From Anaeromyces robustus (taxonomy: Eukaryota > Neocallimastigomycota > Neocallimastigomycetes > Neocallimastigales > Neocallimastigaceae), in NCBI GenBank assembly GCA_002104895.1, contig MCFG01000377.1, forward strand, positions 15,001 through 65,621: DNA of 50,621 nt, given 5' to 3'. The notes under the pieces were generated by a model, which was given only the letters and a program-made list of their open reading frames with translations, did no database searches and was not told the DNA's origin. A program made the position numbers and the translations under genes. Positions 26,743 through 37,649 of this stretch are shown here, piece after piece. Every line of letters starts with the position of its first letter. Position 1 is the stretch's first letter.

Positions 26743-28660
26743 ATGAAATTATTAAATTTATTTGTTTTAGCAACTAGTTTAATTAGTGCTAGTTTTGCTG
26801 CTAAACAGTATCAAATTACTTATTATGGTTGTCCAAGAGAATGTCATTCTCAAAAGCATCCATCTTGTGGACTTCCAACTTATCCTTTAGAAAAAGATGG
26901 TACTAAATATTTCTGTGCTTTAAGTACAAAACTTGAACATTACAAAGAATATTGTGGTAAACAAGTTGTAGTTATGCTTACTGACGGTACAAAGAATATG
27001 AGTAAGTTTTAATTTTTTTTCTTTTTGTAAAAATAATATGGTTAAAAAAAAGATAATATTAATAATTATTATAAATATTAAATAAAAGTAATAATTTTTA
27101 TTATTTATTAATTATATTAATATTTTTATTTATTAAATAATTAAAAAAAAAACGTTAAAAAAATATAAAAAACCAAAAAAAAAAAATAATATCAATATAA
27201 AATTATATGAAAATTTAAATATATGCATATTTTTATTATAATGAATAATATTAATTGGTTATAAATAAATAGTCAAAGTTCAAGTAGTTGATTCATGTAG
27301 TAGTTGTCCAAAATACCATGTTGATTTATCTCAATATTCTTTCCCACACCTTTTAGAACTTAAAAAAGGTGAAGCTGATTGTATTTGGTCTATTTATGAT
27401 GATGATGGTACTAGATTAATTGGTCCAATTTATAATAGTGTTGATAAAGCTGTTTCAAAATTAGGTATGAGTAAAGACAGTTTTCTTAAAGCTTTTGATA
27501 GCAGTGCTAAGAAGTTGGTTAGAAGTTCTGAACATGTAGGTAAACTTGGCAGTTCTAGTTCTGGTAGTGATGATGATGATTACGATTATTCAACTAGTAC
27601 TACCAAAACTAAATCTTCCACTAGAAAGAAGTCTACCACTACTAGAACTTCTACTAAAAAGAAGACAACTACAAGAAGAATTTCAAGTTTACCACCAAAA
27701 CATACTACTTCTTTACCACCAAAACACACCATCAATTCTTTCCCACCAAAGCACACTACCTATTCTTTACCACCAAAACACACTACTTCTTTACCATCAA
27801 AGCATACCATAAATTCTTTCCCACCAAAACATACTACATATTTACCAGCAAAACAAACTCCTTCAGTTATTCCTTCAAAGAATATAGCAGATCAAACAAG
27901 TTATAATGAATATCCAGGATTCCAACCACAAAATAATGGAAATGGTTTCCCAAATGTTCCATCAACTAATGGTGAAATGGATCCACCAGGTCTTACCGCT
28001 GGTTTCCCAAATGTTCCACCAACTAATGGTGAAATGGATCCACCAGGTCTTACCGCTGGTTTCCCAAATGTTCCACCAACTAATGGTGAAATGGATCCAC
28101 CAGGTCTTACCGCTGGTTTCCCAAATGTTCCACCAACTAATGGTGAAATGGATCCAGCAGGTCTTACTGCTGGTTTCCCAAATGAACCATCAACTAATGT
28201 TGAAATGGATCCACCAGGTCTTACTGCTGGTTTCCCAGATGTTCCACCAGAACAACTTAATAATCCAGATGCTTCAAAAACTGAGAAAGCAACTCCAATT
28301 CTCAGCTCACCACCAAAGAAAAATGAAAAGGATAACCGTGAAAAATCTGGCGTTGATGCTAAAGTAGGTATTGCCTGTGCTTGTGTTGGTGGTACTCTTG
28401 GTGCTGCTGGTATTGGTTTATTATTAATGAAAAAGAAGAGTCCAGGTACTTATGAAGGAATTAAGAGAAAGTTCCCAGAAGCTTTCAGTACTGTTAGAAG
28501 AAGTCTTTCTCGTAAGAATACAAGAGAAACAAGAGAAATAAGAGTACCAAGAGAAACAAGAGAAAATGAAAATTTCATAAGAGTACCAAGAGAAACAAGA
28601 GAAAATGAAAATTTCAACCCTCACCAATATCCACACTATGTTATTGACTCTTACGTTTAA
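26743..28660 (+). CDS. expansin-like (DPBB) membrane-anchored protein with long repeat linker, gene D
   Basis: Two exons (26743-27001, 27273-28660) give 548 residues, the largest member. Intron 1 of genes A and B is absent: the reading runs through ..YFCALSTKLEHYKEYCG. Signal peptide 1-19, then a barrel with ITYYGCPREC, VMLTDGTKNM, VVDSCSSCPKYHVDLSQYSF, and the conserved IWSIYDDDGTRLIGPIYNS. The linker is exceptional: an Asp run, a Thr/Lys/Arg-rich stretch, about eight LPPKHT-type units (27690-27850), and five 19-residue units GFPNVPPTNGEMDPPGLTA (27944-28228). The transmembrane helix is at about 449-472. The tail starts KKKSPGTYEGIKRKFPEAF and ends with a duplicated RVPRETRENENF (28541-28615), so the tail too has begun to expand. 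It is flanked at a distance by two oppositely oriented S-type retroelements. Function inferred as for gene A. Confidence 0.88.
27944..28228 (+). repeat. five 57-bp coding minisatellite units in gene D
   Basis: Five in-frame 57-bp units encode GFPNVPPTNGEMDPPGLTA. Units 2 and 3 are identical, unit 4 has P to A, and unit 5 differs at three residues (E, S, V). The high nucleotide identity indicates recent slippage or unequal crossing-over. Confidence 0.92.
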
Positions 28661-30180
28661 AATGTGAAGTTGTATGATAAAATAATTTAAAAAAAAAAAA
28701 AAAGCGAAAAAAAAGAAACCCATATTATTTATTTATTATTTATTTTTTTTTTATTTTATTTCATATATATAAAAAAAAAATAAATAATAACTTTTTTTTT
28801 CATTTTATATTAATATTCATATATATAGTATTTTAAATTATAATATTTATATAATGAAGTAATTAAAGAGTTTTAATTACTTTTAAAAATATAATTTTGT
28901 CATATATTTTGTAAAGCTAAAACTTGTTAATATCTTTTAATATAAATTTAAATAATTTCATTTTTTTTTTATTTTTTTTTTTCATTTAAAAAAAAAAAAA
29001 CCAATTGTAATAAAAATATTGATTATTTTTATTAAAAGAAAACAAGGCAAAAAGAAAACAAGGCGAATTAAAAACTAAAACAAAGATTTTTTTTTAAAAA
29101 AAAATTATTAATTTATAAAATATATATAGAAAAAAAAAAGTAAAATAATAATAATATAATTAATTTTTAAAATTAATAGTTTTTAAAAATTAGTATTTTT
29201 TTTTATAAATATACTATTGTTTATAACAAATTAAAAAAAAAAGAAAAAAAAACTAACAAACAAACAAACAATCAATCAACAAATTAAGTAAAACAAACAA
29301 ACTAAAATGAATTTTATTTTTTTTTTTTCGATAAAAAAAAAAAAGATTAATTTTAGATAGAAAAAAAAAAAATGTAAAACAAATTTAAAAAAAAACAAAA
29401 CAAAACAAAAACGAAAACGAAAACAAAAAATAGTAACAAAAAGATTTATTTTAAATATATATATATAGTCAAATCATATTTTTTTTTTCATTTTTTTTTT
29501 ACAATTTTACTGTTATTTATATTTCATTTTTAGATTATTATTATTTTTATTTTTCTTTTCTTATTCGAAAAAGAAAGGAAAATATAAAAAATAAAATAAA
29601 ATAAAATAGAATATTATAATAGTAAAAATTATTGTATAATAGTAAAAATTATTGTAAAAAAAAAAAAGAAAAAATACAAGAGAATGAAGCAAAGAAGAAA
29701 ATAAAATGTTAAAATAATGAAACGCACATATATAAGACAAAAAAAAATTTTCAAAGTTTTTTTTTTCTTTTTATAAATCAATAAATAAATAAATAAAATA
29801 AAATAAAAGTTTATTAAAAAACCAAAATAAAAAAAAAATTTTTTTTTTTTCATGTTTTTATTATTTTTTAATTTTTTTATTTTTTTTCATGCTTTTATTA
29901 TTTTATTTAATATCTTTTTTATTATGTTTTGTTTTTATTTTTTTTTGATTCTTGTAACATGAATGGGCAAAAACAAATGAATAGAAAAAAAAAGGACCTT
30001 TGGTATCAATAAAATTTTATTTATTTTTTTTTTTTAACATAATCGATATTAGTAATATAAAATTTTATGGAGTTATTATTCGAAAGGTATGATCTTATAT
30101 CTTTCAATACCATGAGCGTTGAGATTAAATTGATAAGATATAATTATTGTATTTCTAATTGAAATATTATTTTTTATCAA
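28661..30180. other. gene-free 3' flank of gene D
   Basis: Homopolymer-rich, with A/C tracts near 29395-29430. GGACCTTTGGTATCAATAAA at about 29995 resembles the LINE motif coding TFGINK (45780) and may be a minute LINE relic, but it is too short to be sure. Confidence 0.55.
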
Positions 30181-30184
30181 AGAT

Positions 30185-30540
30185 CTTTCAGAATTTTTTT
30201 TTTTTCAGAATTTTTGATAAGAAATAATAATAATAGTATAAAGGAGAGAGAGTTCCATGGACATTATATTATCTTTAGTACAGATGTTACTTACTTTTTT
30301 GTTTTATAAAATTATATTATTTAGAGAGGACTGAAATCTGATGTACTTTTTATTTTTAATTTCAGAAATTTATTTTATTTCTTTATATATTAAACATTTA
30401 TAATAAAATTGAATTATTTTTAGTTTACTTTTTGTTTTTTAAATTTTATATTAATAAATGTACTATATTTAAATGTATTAATAAGTTTTAAATATAAATA
30501 AATAAAAAACTATATACTTTTTCTTTAGTCTTAAAAAATA
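30185..30540 (+). mobile_element. poly(A)-ended repeat family X, copy 1
   Basis: Shares with 48955-49285, in the same order, CAGATGTTACTT, TTTTGTTTTATAA, TTTAGAGAG.A.TGAAATC, a TATTAAA region, TGTACTA.AT.TAAATGTATTAATAA and the terminus CTTTAGTCT followed by A. It ends in a short A-run. No coding capacity seen, so it is probably the 3' untranslated part of a non-LTR element, truncated at its 5' end. Confidence 0.65.
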
Positions 30541-30847
30541 GTTAAAAGGAATGAATAGAAACTTTTTTGTTTTAATTTTTTTATTAATATTAAAGGTATA
30601 AATAAAATAAATAAATTAATAATGAAATAATAATAATCAATAAATAAATGATAAATGATATTAAAAAATTAGTTTAAATATTAATAAAGTTTATTGTTTT
30701 TATAAAAAATAATTAACAATTAATAATATGAGCATGATAAAATATTATTTTAGTTTACTTAACCTTTTGTTGTTATTTCTGTTCAATTATTACAGTTAAT
30801 AATAAAATGTAATAATGTATAATGTAATGTAATAATATACTCATATA

Positions 30848-31083
30848 CTTTAAGTCTAATAATGTGGGGTGCGGCTCTAAATTATTGGGCGGTTTCCTTG
30901 GTGACTACTATTCATATGTGGGGCTTGTAGACTGGACCCGTTATTAAGTTAGCGTTAGGGTTTAAGTACAAATGTAAAATATATGAATATACCAAGGGCG
31001 TCGACGCCGAAAAGGTAAGGCAGGGAATTTAATTCCGATACATTCATGTGAAAAATCACATGATAAGTCTATAAAAAAAAAAA
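30848..31083 (+). mobile_element. 5'-truncated SINE-like poly(A) retroelement S2
   Basis: Nearly identical to the 3' part (about 225 bp) of S1 but in the opposite orientation. It runs from CTTTAAGTCTAATAATGTGG through GGCGTCGACGCCGAAAAGG and the terminal hairpin CATGTGA-AAAA-TCACATG (31045-31062) to an A-run. A 13-bp target-site duplication ATGTAATAATATA is present at 30827-30839 and 31083-31095; its A/T-richness makes it weaker evidence than that of S1. Between the duplication and the element are a few bases (30837-30850, TACTCATATACTT) that match the antisense strand of the element (23541-23553), suggesting a small 5' inversion on insertion. Confidence 0.82.
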
Positions 31084-31095
31084 TGTAATAATATA

Positions 31096-32330
31096 ATGTA
31101 ATTAATGTAATGTAATATAATTTTAATTATATTAATAGAAAAATCATTTTTTTTTATTATTATATATAGAAAAATCTATTAACCTTTTATAACCCCATAA
31201 ATAATAATAAATATATATAATTAATAACCAATAATTAATCTTTCCTTTATTTTTTTTTATTCTTATATATTTCTTTTTTTTTTTTTTTTTTTTAATTATT
31301 TATATAATTAAACATATCATTTTAAAAATACAGCTTTATAATGCTTTAAAAAATATATAAATGTATTGAAAATTCACTTTACTTTAAAAAAGTTAAACAT
31401 AAAAATGTATTTAAAACAACAATAATATTTTTTATTAATTAAAGTTTGATATTAATAAATTTATTTTTTTTTTTATTTTTTTTTTTATTATTTATTTTGT
31501 CTTATATTATCTTTTTTTTTTAAATTTTTTTTTCCATGTAAAATTTTCAACAATTATCAGGTGAATAGGATAAATAAATCGTTAGAAAGAGTGTTCTATT
31601 AGAAAACTAAATTTCATGTATTTTTATTTTAGTATATTCTTGGTATATTATATAATATAAATATATATTAAATTAATTTATAAAAAAAATATTAAAAATA
31701 TCAAGTATTTTAACTTTTTTTCTTTTAAAAAAAAAATTAAAAAAAAAAAAAAAGGATCTTCAATTTTAAAAAGGAAAAAAAAAGAGATATTTATGCTAAT
31801 TAAGCATTAATTAAAAATTAAAATTTATTTTTTTTTAATATTTTTAATATTAAAAATTTTGAAACATTTTTTTTATAATTAATAATTAATTAATCAAAAT
31901 TTTTTTATATTATTATTACATTCTATTATTATTACATTACATTATTTATTACATTACATTATTTATTACTATGAATTATTAATTAGATAGTTCTTATATG
32001 ATTTATTTTTTTTTTGTACCTAAATAAAAATAATTAAATTCATATTTATTTTTTTTACAAAGTTTTAAATATGTAATAATTAATAATTTTTTTTTCAAAT
32101 GATGTTTTGGACAATGAACCAATATTTTTATATTTAGGTATTTTAAACTACTTAGGTGCTTTATAAATAAAAGACTCTTTTTCTATATAAACTTTTTTTT
32201 TTTTTTTTTTTTAAATTTTAATGAAGAAATAAGTAGATTCAGAATTTCTTTTTATCTTTTTAATATATTTCTAATTTAAATTAAATAATAAATAAAAATT
32301 AAAAATAATATTATTTTCATAAAAATTAAA
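31096..32330. other. gene-free spacer upstream of gene E
   Basis: Poly-T and poly-A tracts and a short TTACATTA-type tandem near 31915-31970. No gene recognised. Confidence 0.55.
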
Positions 32331-33095
32331 AAATAATATTATTAAAATTTATGTATTTTTTTTTTTTTTTAATTTAATTATTTAAACCTGTGAAAAAAAA
32401 AAAAAAAAAAGGTTTTTATTTTTTTTATTTATTTAGAATTTTTTAAATAAAGTTTTTTTTTTAATGTGGTTGGAAAAGAATATAAAATTTCACCAACTAA
32501 CCGCAATATTTGTTAATGTTTATTATTGAATTTTCATATTTAATTAATTTTTTTTTAATTAATTTTGTGTTTAAAAATTTTTTTTAATTATTTATATTTA
32601 TTTAAATTTTTATATTAGTGGAAGTTTCTATTGTAGAGAAAATTAGAAAAAAAGAATTGATATAATCTAATTGTATGTATTTGTAAAAATATTATATAAT
32701 ATTTTAATTTAAAAGTGTTTTAGAAATCAATATATATAAATATATATTAAATTAAAGCTTTTTATGTAAAGTAAAAAAAAAAAAAAAAAAACATAAAAAA
32801 GTTTTTTTTAATTTTTATCCTTACAACTATATAAATTGACCAATTTCCTCCATTATTATTTTACACTAAAAAAAAAAAAAATTAATTTTTTTTATAAAAA
32901 AACTAATAAAAAATTAAATATATATATAAAAAAAAAACAATTGTTTAAATATTTTTTATATAAATATAATAAATATATATAAATAAAAAATATAAAATAA
33001 AAATAATAATATATATATAAAATAAACTCAAATAAAAAAAATAATAAAATAGAATATAAAAATAAAATAAAAATAGAATATATAATATAATAAAA
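32330..33095 (+). promoter_or_regulatory. upstream region of gene E, duplicated before relic F
   Basis: This whole block is paralogous to 37650-38462 before relic F. Best-preserved parts: TTTAAACCTGT; AATGTGGTTGGAAA...TAACCGCAATATTT (32464-32512), with GTGGTTGG and CCAACTAACC as an inverted pair; and the core TATATAAATTGACCAATTTC (32828-32847) followed by CTCCATTATTATT. The TATA box is 268 bp upstream of the ATG. The long A/T leader 32870-33095 probably is 5' untranslated. Confidence 0.6.
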
Positions 33096-34652
33096 ATGAG
33101 ATTAGGTAAATTATTAGCTATAGCTTCTTGTTTTATTAGCACTTCCTTTGCTGCTAAGGAATATACAATTACTCATTATGGTTGTCCAGATGAATGTTCA
33201 ACACAAAGAAGTCCAAGTTGTGGTGCTAGTATTTATGGTAATGGTGGTAGTAATAAATATTTCTGTGCTATCAGTAAAAAACTTGAAAATTACAAAAGTT
33301 ACTGTGGTATGAGAGCTATTGTTATGCTTACTAATGGTTCCAAGGAAATGAGTATGTAACTTTTAAATATTATTATAATTACAAAAAAAAAAAAATAAAA
33401 TAAAAATAAAAATAAGATATTATTTGTATATACAAATTCTTATTCTTATTTTCATTATAAATTATTTTTGAAAAAAAAAATTTTTTTTTGCCTTACATGT
33501 AAACTAATAAATAATAATAATTATCAATTATAATTAATAATGAACTTATAATTAATAAATAATAATATAGTTAATGTTGAAATCGTTGATACATGTGGAG
33601 ATTGTGCAAGAACTCATCTTGATTTATCTATGTATTCTTTCCCACGTCTTGCACCTTTAAAAAAAGGTGAACTTGAAGCTATTTGGGGTATTTATGATGA
33701 AGATGGTTCCGAAAAACATGCTCCATTTGTTAAAAGTGCTAGTCGTGCTGCTAAAAACTATGGTATGTCTGAAGATGATTTCATTTCCGCTTTTAGAGCT
33801 AGTGCTAAAAAATTAGCTAAAAGTGGTAGTCATACTGGTTCCTTTAATGGTTCTTCTAGATCTAGTGAACCAATTAAGGATGATGATGATGATGATCATC
33901 ATCATACTACTACAAAAAAGACTACTACTAAAAAAACTACTTCTAAAAAAACTACTACTAGAAAGACTACTACTAGAAAGACTACTACTACTACTATTAG
34001 ACAAAGACCAACTTTCCATCCAAAACCACAACCACAACCTTCTCCAGTTCGTCCATCTAACCCAGTTAACCCAGCTAACCCAGTTCGTCCATCTAATCCA
34101 TCTAACCCAGTAAACCCAGCTAATCCAGTTAATAAAGCTAACCCAGCTAATCCAGCTAACCCAGCTAATCCAGCTAACCCAGCTAATCCAGCTAACCCAG
34201 CTAATCCAGCTAACCCAGCTAATCCAGTTAACAAAGCTAATCCAGCTAACCCAGCTAATCCAGTTAACAAAGCTAACCCAGCTAACCCATCTAACCCATC
34301 TAACCCATCTAAGCCAACTGCTCAAGCTAAGCCAACTACTAATCCAGTTACTCCACCAAAGAAAGAAGAAGAAGTTAAAGAACAAGTTAAAGAAGATAAA
34401 AATGATAAAAAAGATACCAATGGTTCTCCATTAGTTTATGCTCTTGCTACTACTGGTGGTGTTGCTGCTGCTGCTGGTCTTGGTTTACTTGCTATGAAAA
34501 AGAAGAGTCCAGGAACTTATCAAGATATGAAACAAAAGTTCCCAGAAGCTTTCAATACAGTTAAGAGAGGTATTTCTCGTCGTGCTACTAGTCTTAAGAG
34601 AAGTGTTACCAGAAGCAACAGAAATATTCCAAATTATGCTGTTAATGCTTAA
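33096..34652 (+). CDS. expansin-like (DPBB) membrane-anchored protein with NPA-repeat linker, gene E
   Basis: Two exons (33096-33351, 33571-34652) give 445 residues; intron 1 of genes A and B is absent. Signal peptide MRLGKLLAIASCFISTSFA. The barrel has ITHYGCPDEC, YFCAI, YCGMRAIVMLTNGSKEM, IVDTCGDC and THLDLSMYSF, followed by IWGIYDEDGSEKHAPFVKS and FISAFRASAKKLAK. The linker begins with an Asp run, then three His, then TTKK/TTRK units (about 33870-34000), and continues as a long N-P-A/V/S tripeptide array (34047-34311). The transmembrane segment is at about 372-394 (Ala/Gly-rich) and the tail is KKKSPGTYQDMKQKFPEAF...SRRATSLKRSVTR. Closest relative is gene G; the two share flanks. The Pro-rich array may act as an extended spacer holding the barrel away from the membrane (inference). 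Confidence 0.88.
34047..34311 (+). repeat. 9-bp codon-triplet array (Asn-Pro-Ala) in gene E
   Basis: About 29 in-frame N-P-x triplets; the longest uninterrupted run is about nine NPA units with AAT/AAC alternation at Asn. Long open frames on the opposite strand here are by-products of the repeat. Confidence 0.9.
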
Positions 34653-36118
34653 ATACATTAATAGTTATAAGTATATTTACATTCAAAATATATTTTATTT
34701 ATATATATTATAAATTTTGAAAAAAAAATTATTATTATAATTATAATATGAAGAAATAAAAAAAAAAAGAAAAGAAAAGAAAAGAGAATATATATATTAC
34801 CTTATAAATATTCTATAATATATATTATATTTATATATTATAAATAGTTTTTTTTATTATTTATTATATATATAAAAATAATAAAATTTTATATATAATA
34901 ATAGTAAAAATAAAAAATGAAAATAAAAAAAAAAAAGTAATAAAAAATTTGATATTTTTTTTACTTTTTTTTTTATTTAACATCTCTTATATTATTAATA
35001 TATATATGATCAAGCTTTTTTTTTTTTATAATAATGTAAATAATAATTTTATCTTTTAGAAATGAATTACAATAAAAGATGAAATTTTTATTTATTAATA
35101 GTTTATTCAATTTTCTTGTTTATATATAATTTAATTATAATATATAAAATATTGTTAATATTTTTTTTTTTTTAGAAGTAAAAAAAAAAAAAAAAAAGAA
35201 AAAAAAATTTAATGATAAATTTTTTAATGATAAAAAAAAAAAACCTCTATAAATTGGGTAATTTTATCAAATAAAGAAAATTTATTATATATAAGTATAT
35301 AAATACATAAATAAATACATAAATTATAAAACTTTTAATGAAAATAATAATAATAATATTAAACTTAGAGAAAAATTAAAAAGAAGAGAAAAAAAAAATA
35401 AAATTTAAAAACAATCATAAAAGTTAAATATTATTATTAGATAGTTTGTATTTTTAATTTTAAAAAAGAAAAGAAAAGAAAAGAAAGGAAAGAAAATCAA
35501 ATAATTTTTTTCTTTATTTTCTTTTTTTTTTCTTTTTTTCATTTATTATATATTTAGTTTATAAAACATATTTTAAAAAATATATATATTAAAGTTATTT
35601 TATTTAATTTTTTTTTTCATTATGAAAAACAAAACAAAACAAAACAAAAAATAATTATATTATATATATTATAATAATCATAATTATAATCATAATAATA
35701 ATCATAAATCATAATTATAATTATAATTATAATTATATATTAATAAATAATAATAATAATAATAATAAATAATAAATAATAAATAATAATAGTTATAGTT
35801 TAATAAAAGAATAATAAAAATAAAAATAAATATAAAATTTATAATAAAAATAGTATTATCTCTTTTTTTTTTTAAACAAAAATTTTTAATAATAATTATA
35901 AAAAGAAAATAATAACAAAAATATAAAAATAAAAAGTAAATAAACAAACAAATAAATAAAAAACTGAAACAAAATTATATATATAAATATCTAATTTTAA
36001 TAATATATATAATAAATTACTATTTTTAAATTTGTTTTATATTTCTGTATTTTATATTACAATATATATATTACAATAGTATTATAAATATTTTATTTTT
36101 ATACTTATTTATTAAAAT
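34653..36118. repeat. 3' flank of gene E, paralogous to the 3' flank of gene G
   Basis: The stretch to about 35600 aligns in order with 43346-44345: TTTTGAAAAAAAAA, the A/G tract, TTTTATTATTTATTA, AATTTTCTTG, TTTTAATGATAAA..CTCTATAAATT.GGTAA, AATATTAA.TTAGA, AGAAAAGAAAGGAAAG. This shows that gene and downstream DNA were copied as a unit. CTCTATAAATTGGGTAATTT at about 35247 looks like a TATA region, but nothing gene-like follows. 35600-36118 is A/T simple sequence. Confidence 0.65.
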
Positions 36119-36535
36119 TGGAAACATTGAGTTTCTAAAGAAATTATGGACTTGTATTGAGAAAGAGATACGAACAGCGATAAATCGATTAAAGCAAAAA
36201 TTTATAAAATGTACAATTTTGAAAATTCAAGAAATTTCTTAAAAACTTAATTTAGAATTTCCTGAATATAGTAAAGATTTCAGATGGATACTTAGGGCAA
36301 GATGTGGATATAAAATATTAATTGTTTCCTATTTAAAAAATTTTTGGTATTAATCATTTCTCTGATCTAGATAGAAATTTTTTTATTTTTTAGATAGTCT
36401 TTTTAATAGTTTATATGTGACCAGTGATAATTCAAGTGTAGATTAATAGAATTAATAATATTGTTAAAGATTATAAAAGTAATTCTAATAATGGAAACAA
36501 TAATATTTGTAATATCTACGTTCTTGGTATTCAAG
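36119..36535 (+). mobile_element. LINE fragment, C-terminal ORF region
   Basis: Frames read IEKEIRTAINRLKQKF, then LEFPEYSKDFRWILRARCGY, then SDLDRN..F.LDSLFNSLYVTSDNS. The same order is found at 47895-48260, where the cysteine-rich knuckle NSCPNYCSCSCC is preserved between them. This is the end of a non-LTR retrotransposon ORF2. It has several stops and frameshifts and is dead. Confidence 0.75.
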
Positions 36536-37460
36536 GAAAATGTTTTCAGTTTTTGGAGAATCTATATCTATCTTCCAAAGCTTGTGTTAAAATTAATGGA
36601 CAATTTTCTGATTCATTCAGTATACTTAAAGGAGTTCGACAAAGATATCCCTTATTACCTATACTTTTTAATTTGTTTATCAATGATAACTTCAACGGTT
36701 GCCTAAATAATAGTGTGAAAATTGATACTGAATATTGTTGTGGAGGACTATTTATAGATGATGTTGTTCTTTGTGCCTCTACTAGATCTCGTATGAATAA
36801 ATTTCTTCGTTCAATTGGTAAATGGGCTAAGGACAATGAGATGACTTTTGAAATTAATAAATGTACCACATTAGTTGTTAGACATGAAAACTCGGAATTT
36901 ATTTTTAGAGAAGACCCTACCTTTTATTTAATAGGAATCGCAATTCCTAAAACAGATTGTTATATTTACCTTGGTGTTCCTTTTCACAAAATTCTTGATT
37001 TAAAATTTGTTATTAATATAATGAAAAATAAAGTTAATATGGATTTATTAATAACAAATTTTAAATTTAATGTTTTTACAAATTGATTTGATTCCTATCC
37101 CTCTTAAAAGAACTTTATTCTCTGAAAAAGTTATTGGACAAGTCTCCTATTACTCATCTTTGCTTGGATCTAACAAAAACAATACTAGTTCTACACAAAC
37201 AATTATTAGCAAAAGTTTTTATTGAATTTTAAACTTCTCCAAACCTAATTCATTTGTTTCTATTTATTGCATTTCAAAAGAACTCAATATTCCTCCACTT
37301 TATGGTAGATGTGCTTTAGCTCAAGTTAAATGTTTTAATAAGTGGAAGGACTCCAACTGAATTATCTCAAAGATAGTCAATAATGTTTCTACAACAAGAA
37401 AATGGATTTAGGACAAAGAAAGTAAAATATTAAACGATAAATTAAAAACAATATTTTTTT
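36533..37460 (+). mobile_element. LINE fragment, reverse transcriptase and thumb
   Basis: The frame 36553-37086 contains reverse transcriptase blocks: GVRQRYPLLPILFNLFIND, CCGGLFIDDVVLCAS (the catalytic F-A-D-D has become F-I-D-D), WAKDNEMTFEINKCTTLVV and CYIYLGVPF. After a frameshift at about 37085, IDLIPIPLKRTLFSEKVIG (thumb) and LNIPPLYGRCALAQVKCFNK (connection region) follow to about 37350. The N-terminal endonuclease and first RT blocks are missing. It sits after the C-terminal fragment at 36119, so the two come from different or rearranged copies. Confidence 0.85.
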
Positions 37461-37640
37461 TGTAAAGAATGACCTTTGACATCAATAAATGTGCTACAAT
37501 AGCTGCCATATTATTATTCATTAACTAAAAAATATTGTACCTTAAAAAAGAAATTAAACGATCTTTCAAAAAAGAAAATTATTTAGAGAGACATACTTAC
37601 GAAAAATCCTGTTAAAAGAGCTACTACTTAGATTGAATGA
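37461..37640 (+). mobile_element. small LINE scraps
   Basis: ATGACCTTTGACATCAATAA (coding MTFDIN) matches 45774 onward, followed by sequence shared with 50330-50420 (AAAAGAAATTAAACGATCTT type). Heavily decayed. Confidence 0.6.
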
Positions 37641-37649
37641 TAAACTAAT

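Noticed and set aside
27546-28367. Alternative plus-strand frames inside gene D
   Set aside because: Shadow frames of the repeat linker; the chosen frame continues from the barrel into the transmembrane segment and tail.
29995-30015. Possible LINE motif GGACCTTTGGTATCAATAAA
   Set aside because: Only about 20 bp, adjacent to A-runs; insufficient to call a fragment with confidence.
33813-34385. Long antisense open frames (190 and 122 codons) opposite gene E
   Set aside because: They are reverse readings of the N-P-x triplet array (Trp-Val-Ser and Gly-Leu-Ala repeats) with no signal, domain or independent start context.
35240-35270. Second TATA-like region CTCTATAAATTGGGTAATTT (also near 43985)
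   Set aside because: It is conserved between the two duplicated flanks, but no coding sequence follows in either copy, so it is treated only as part of the duplicated flank.
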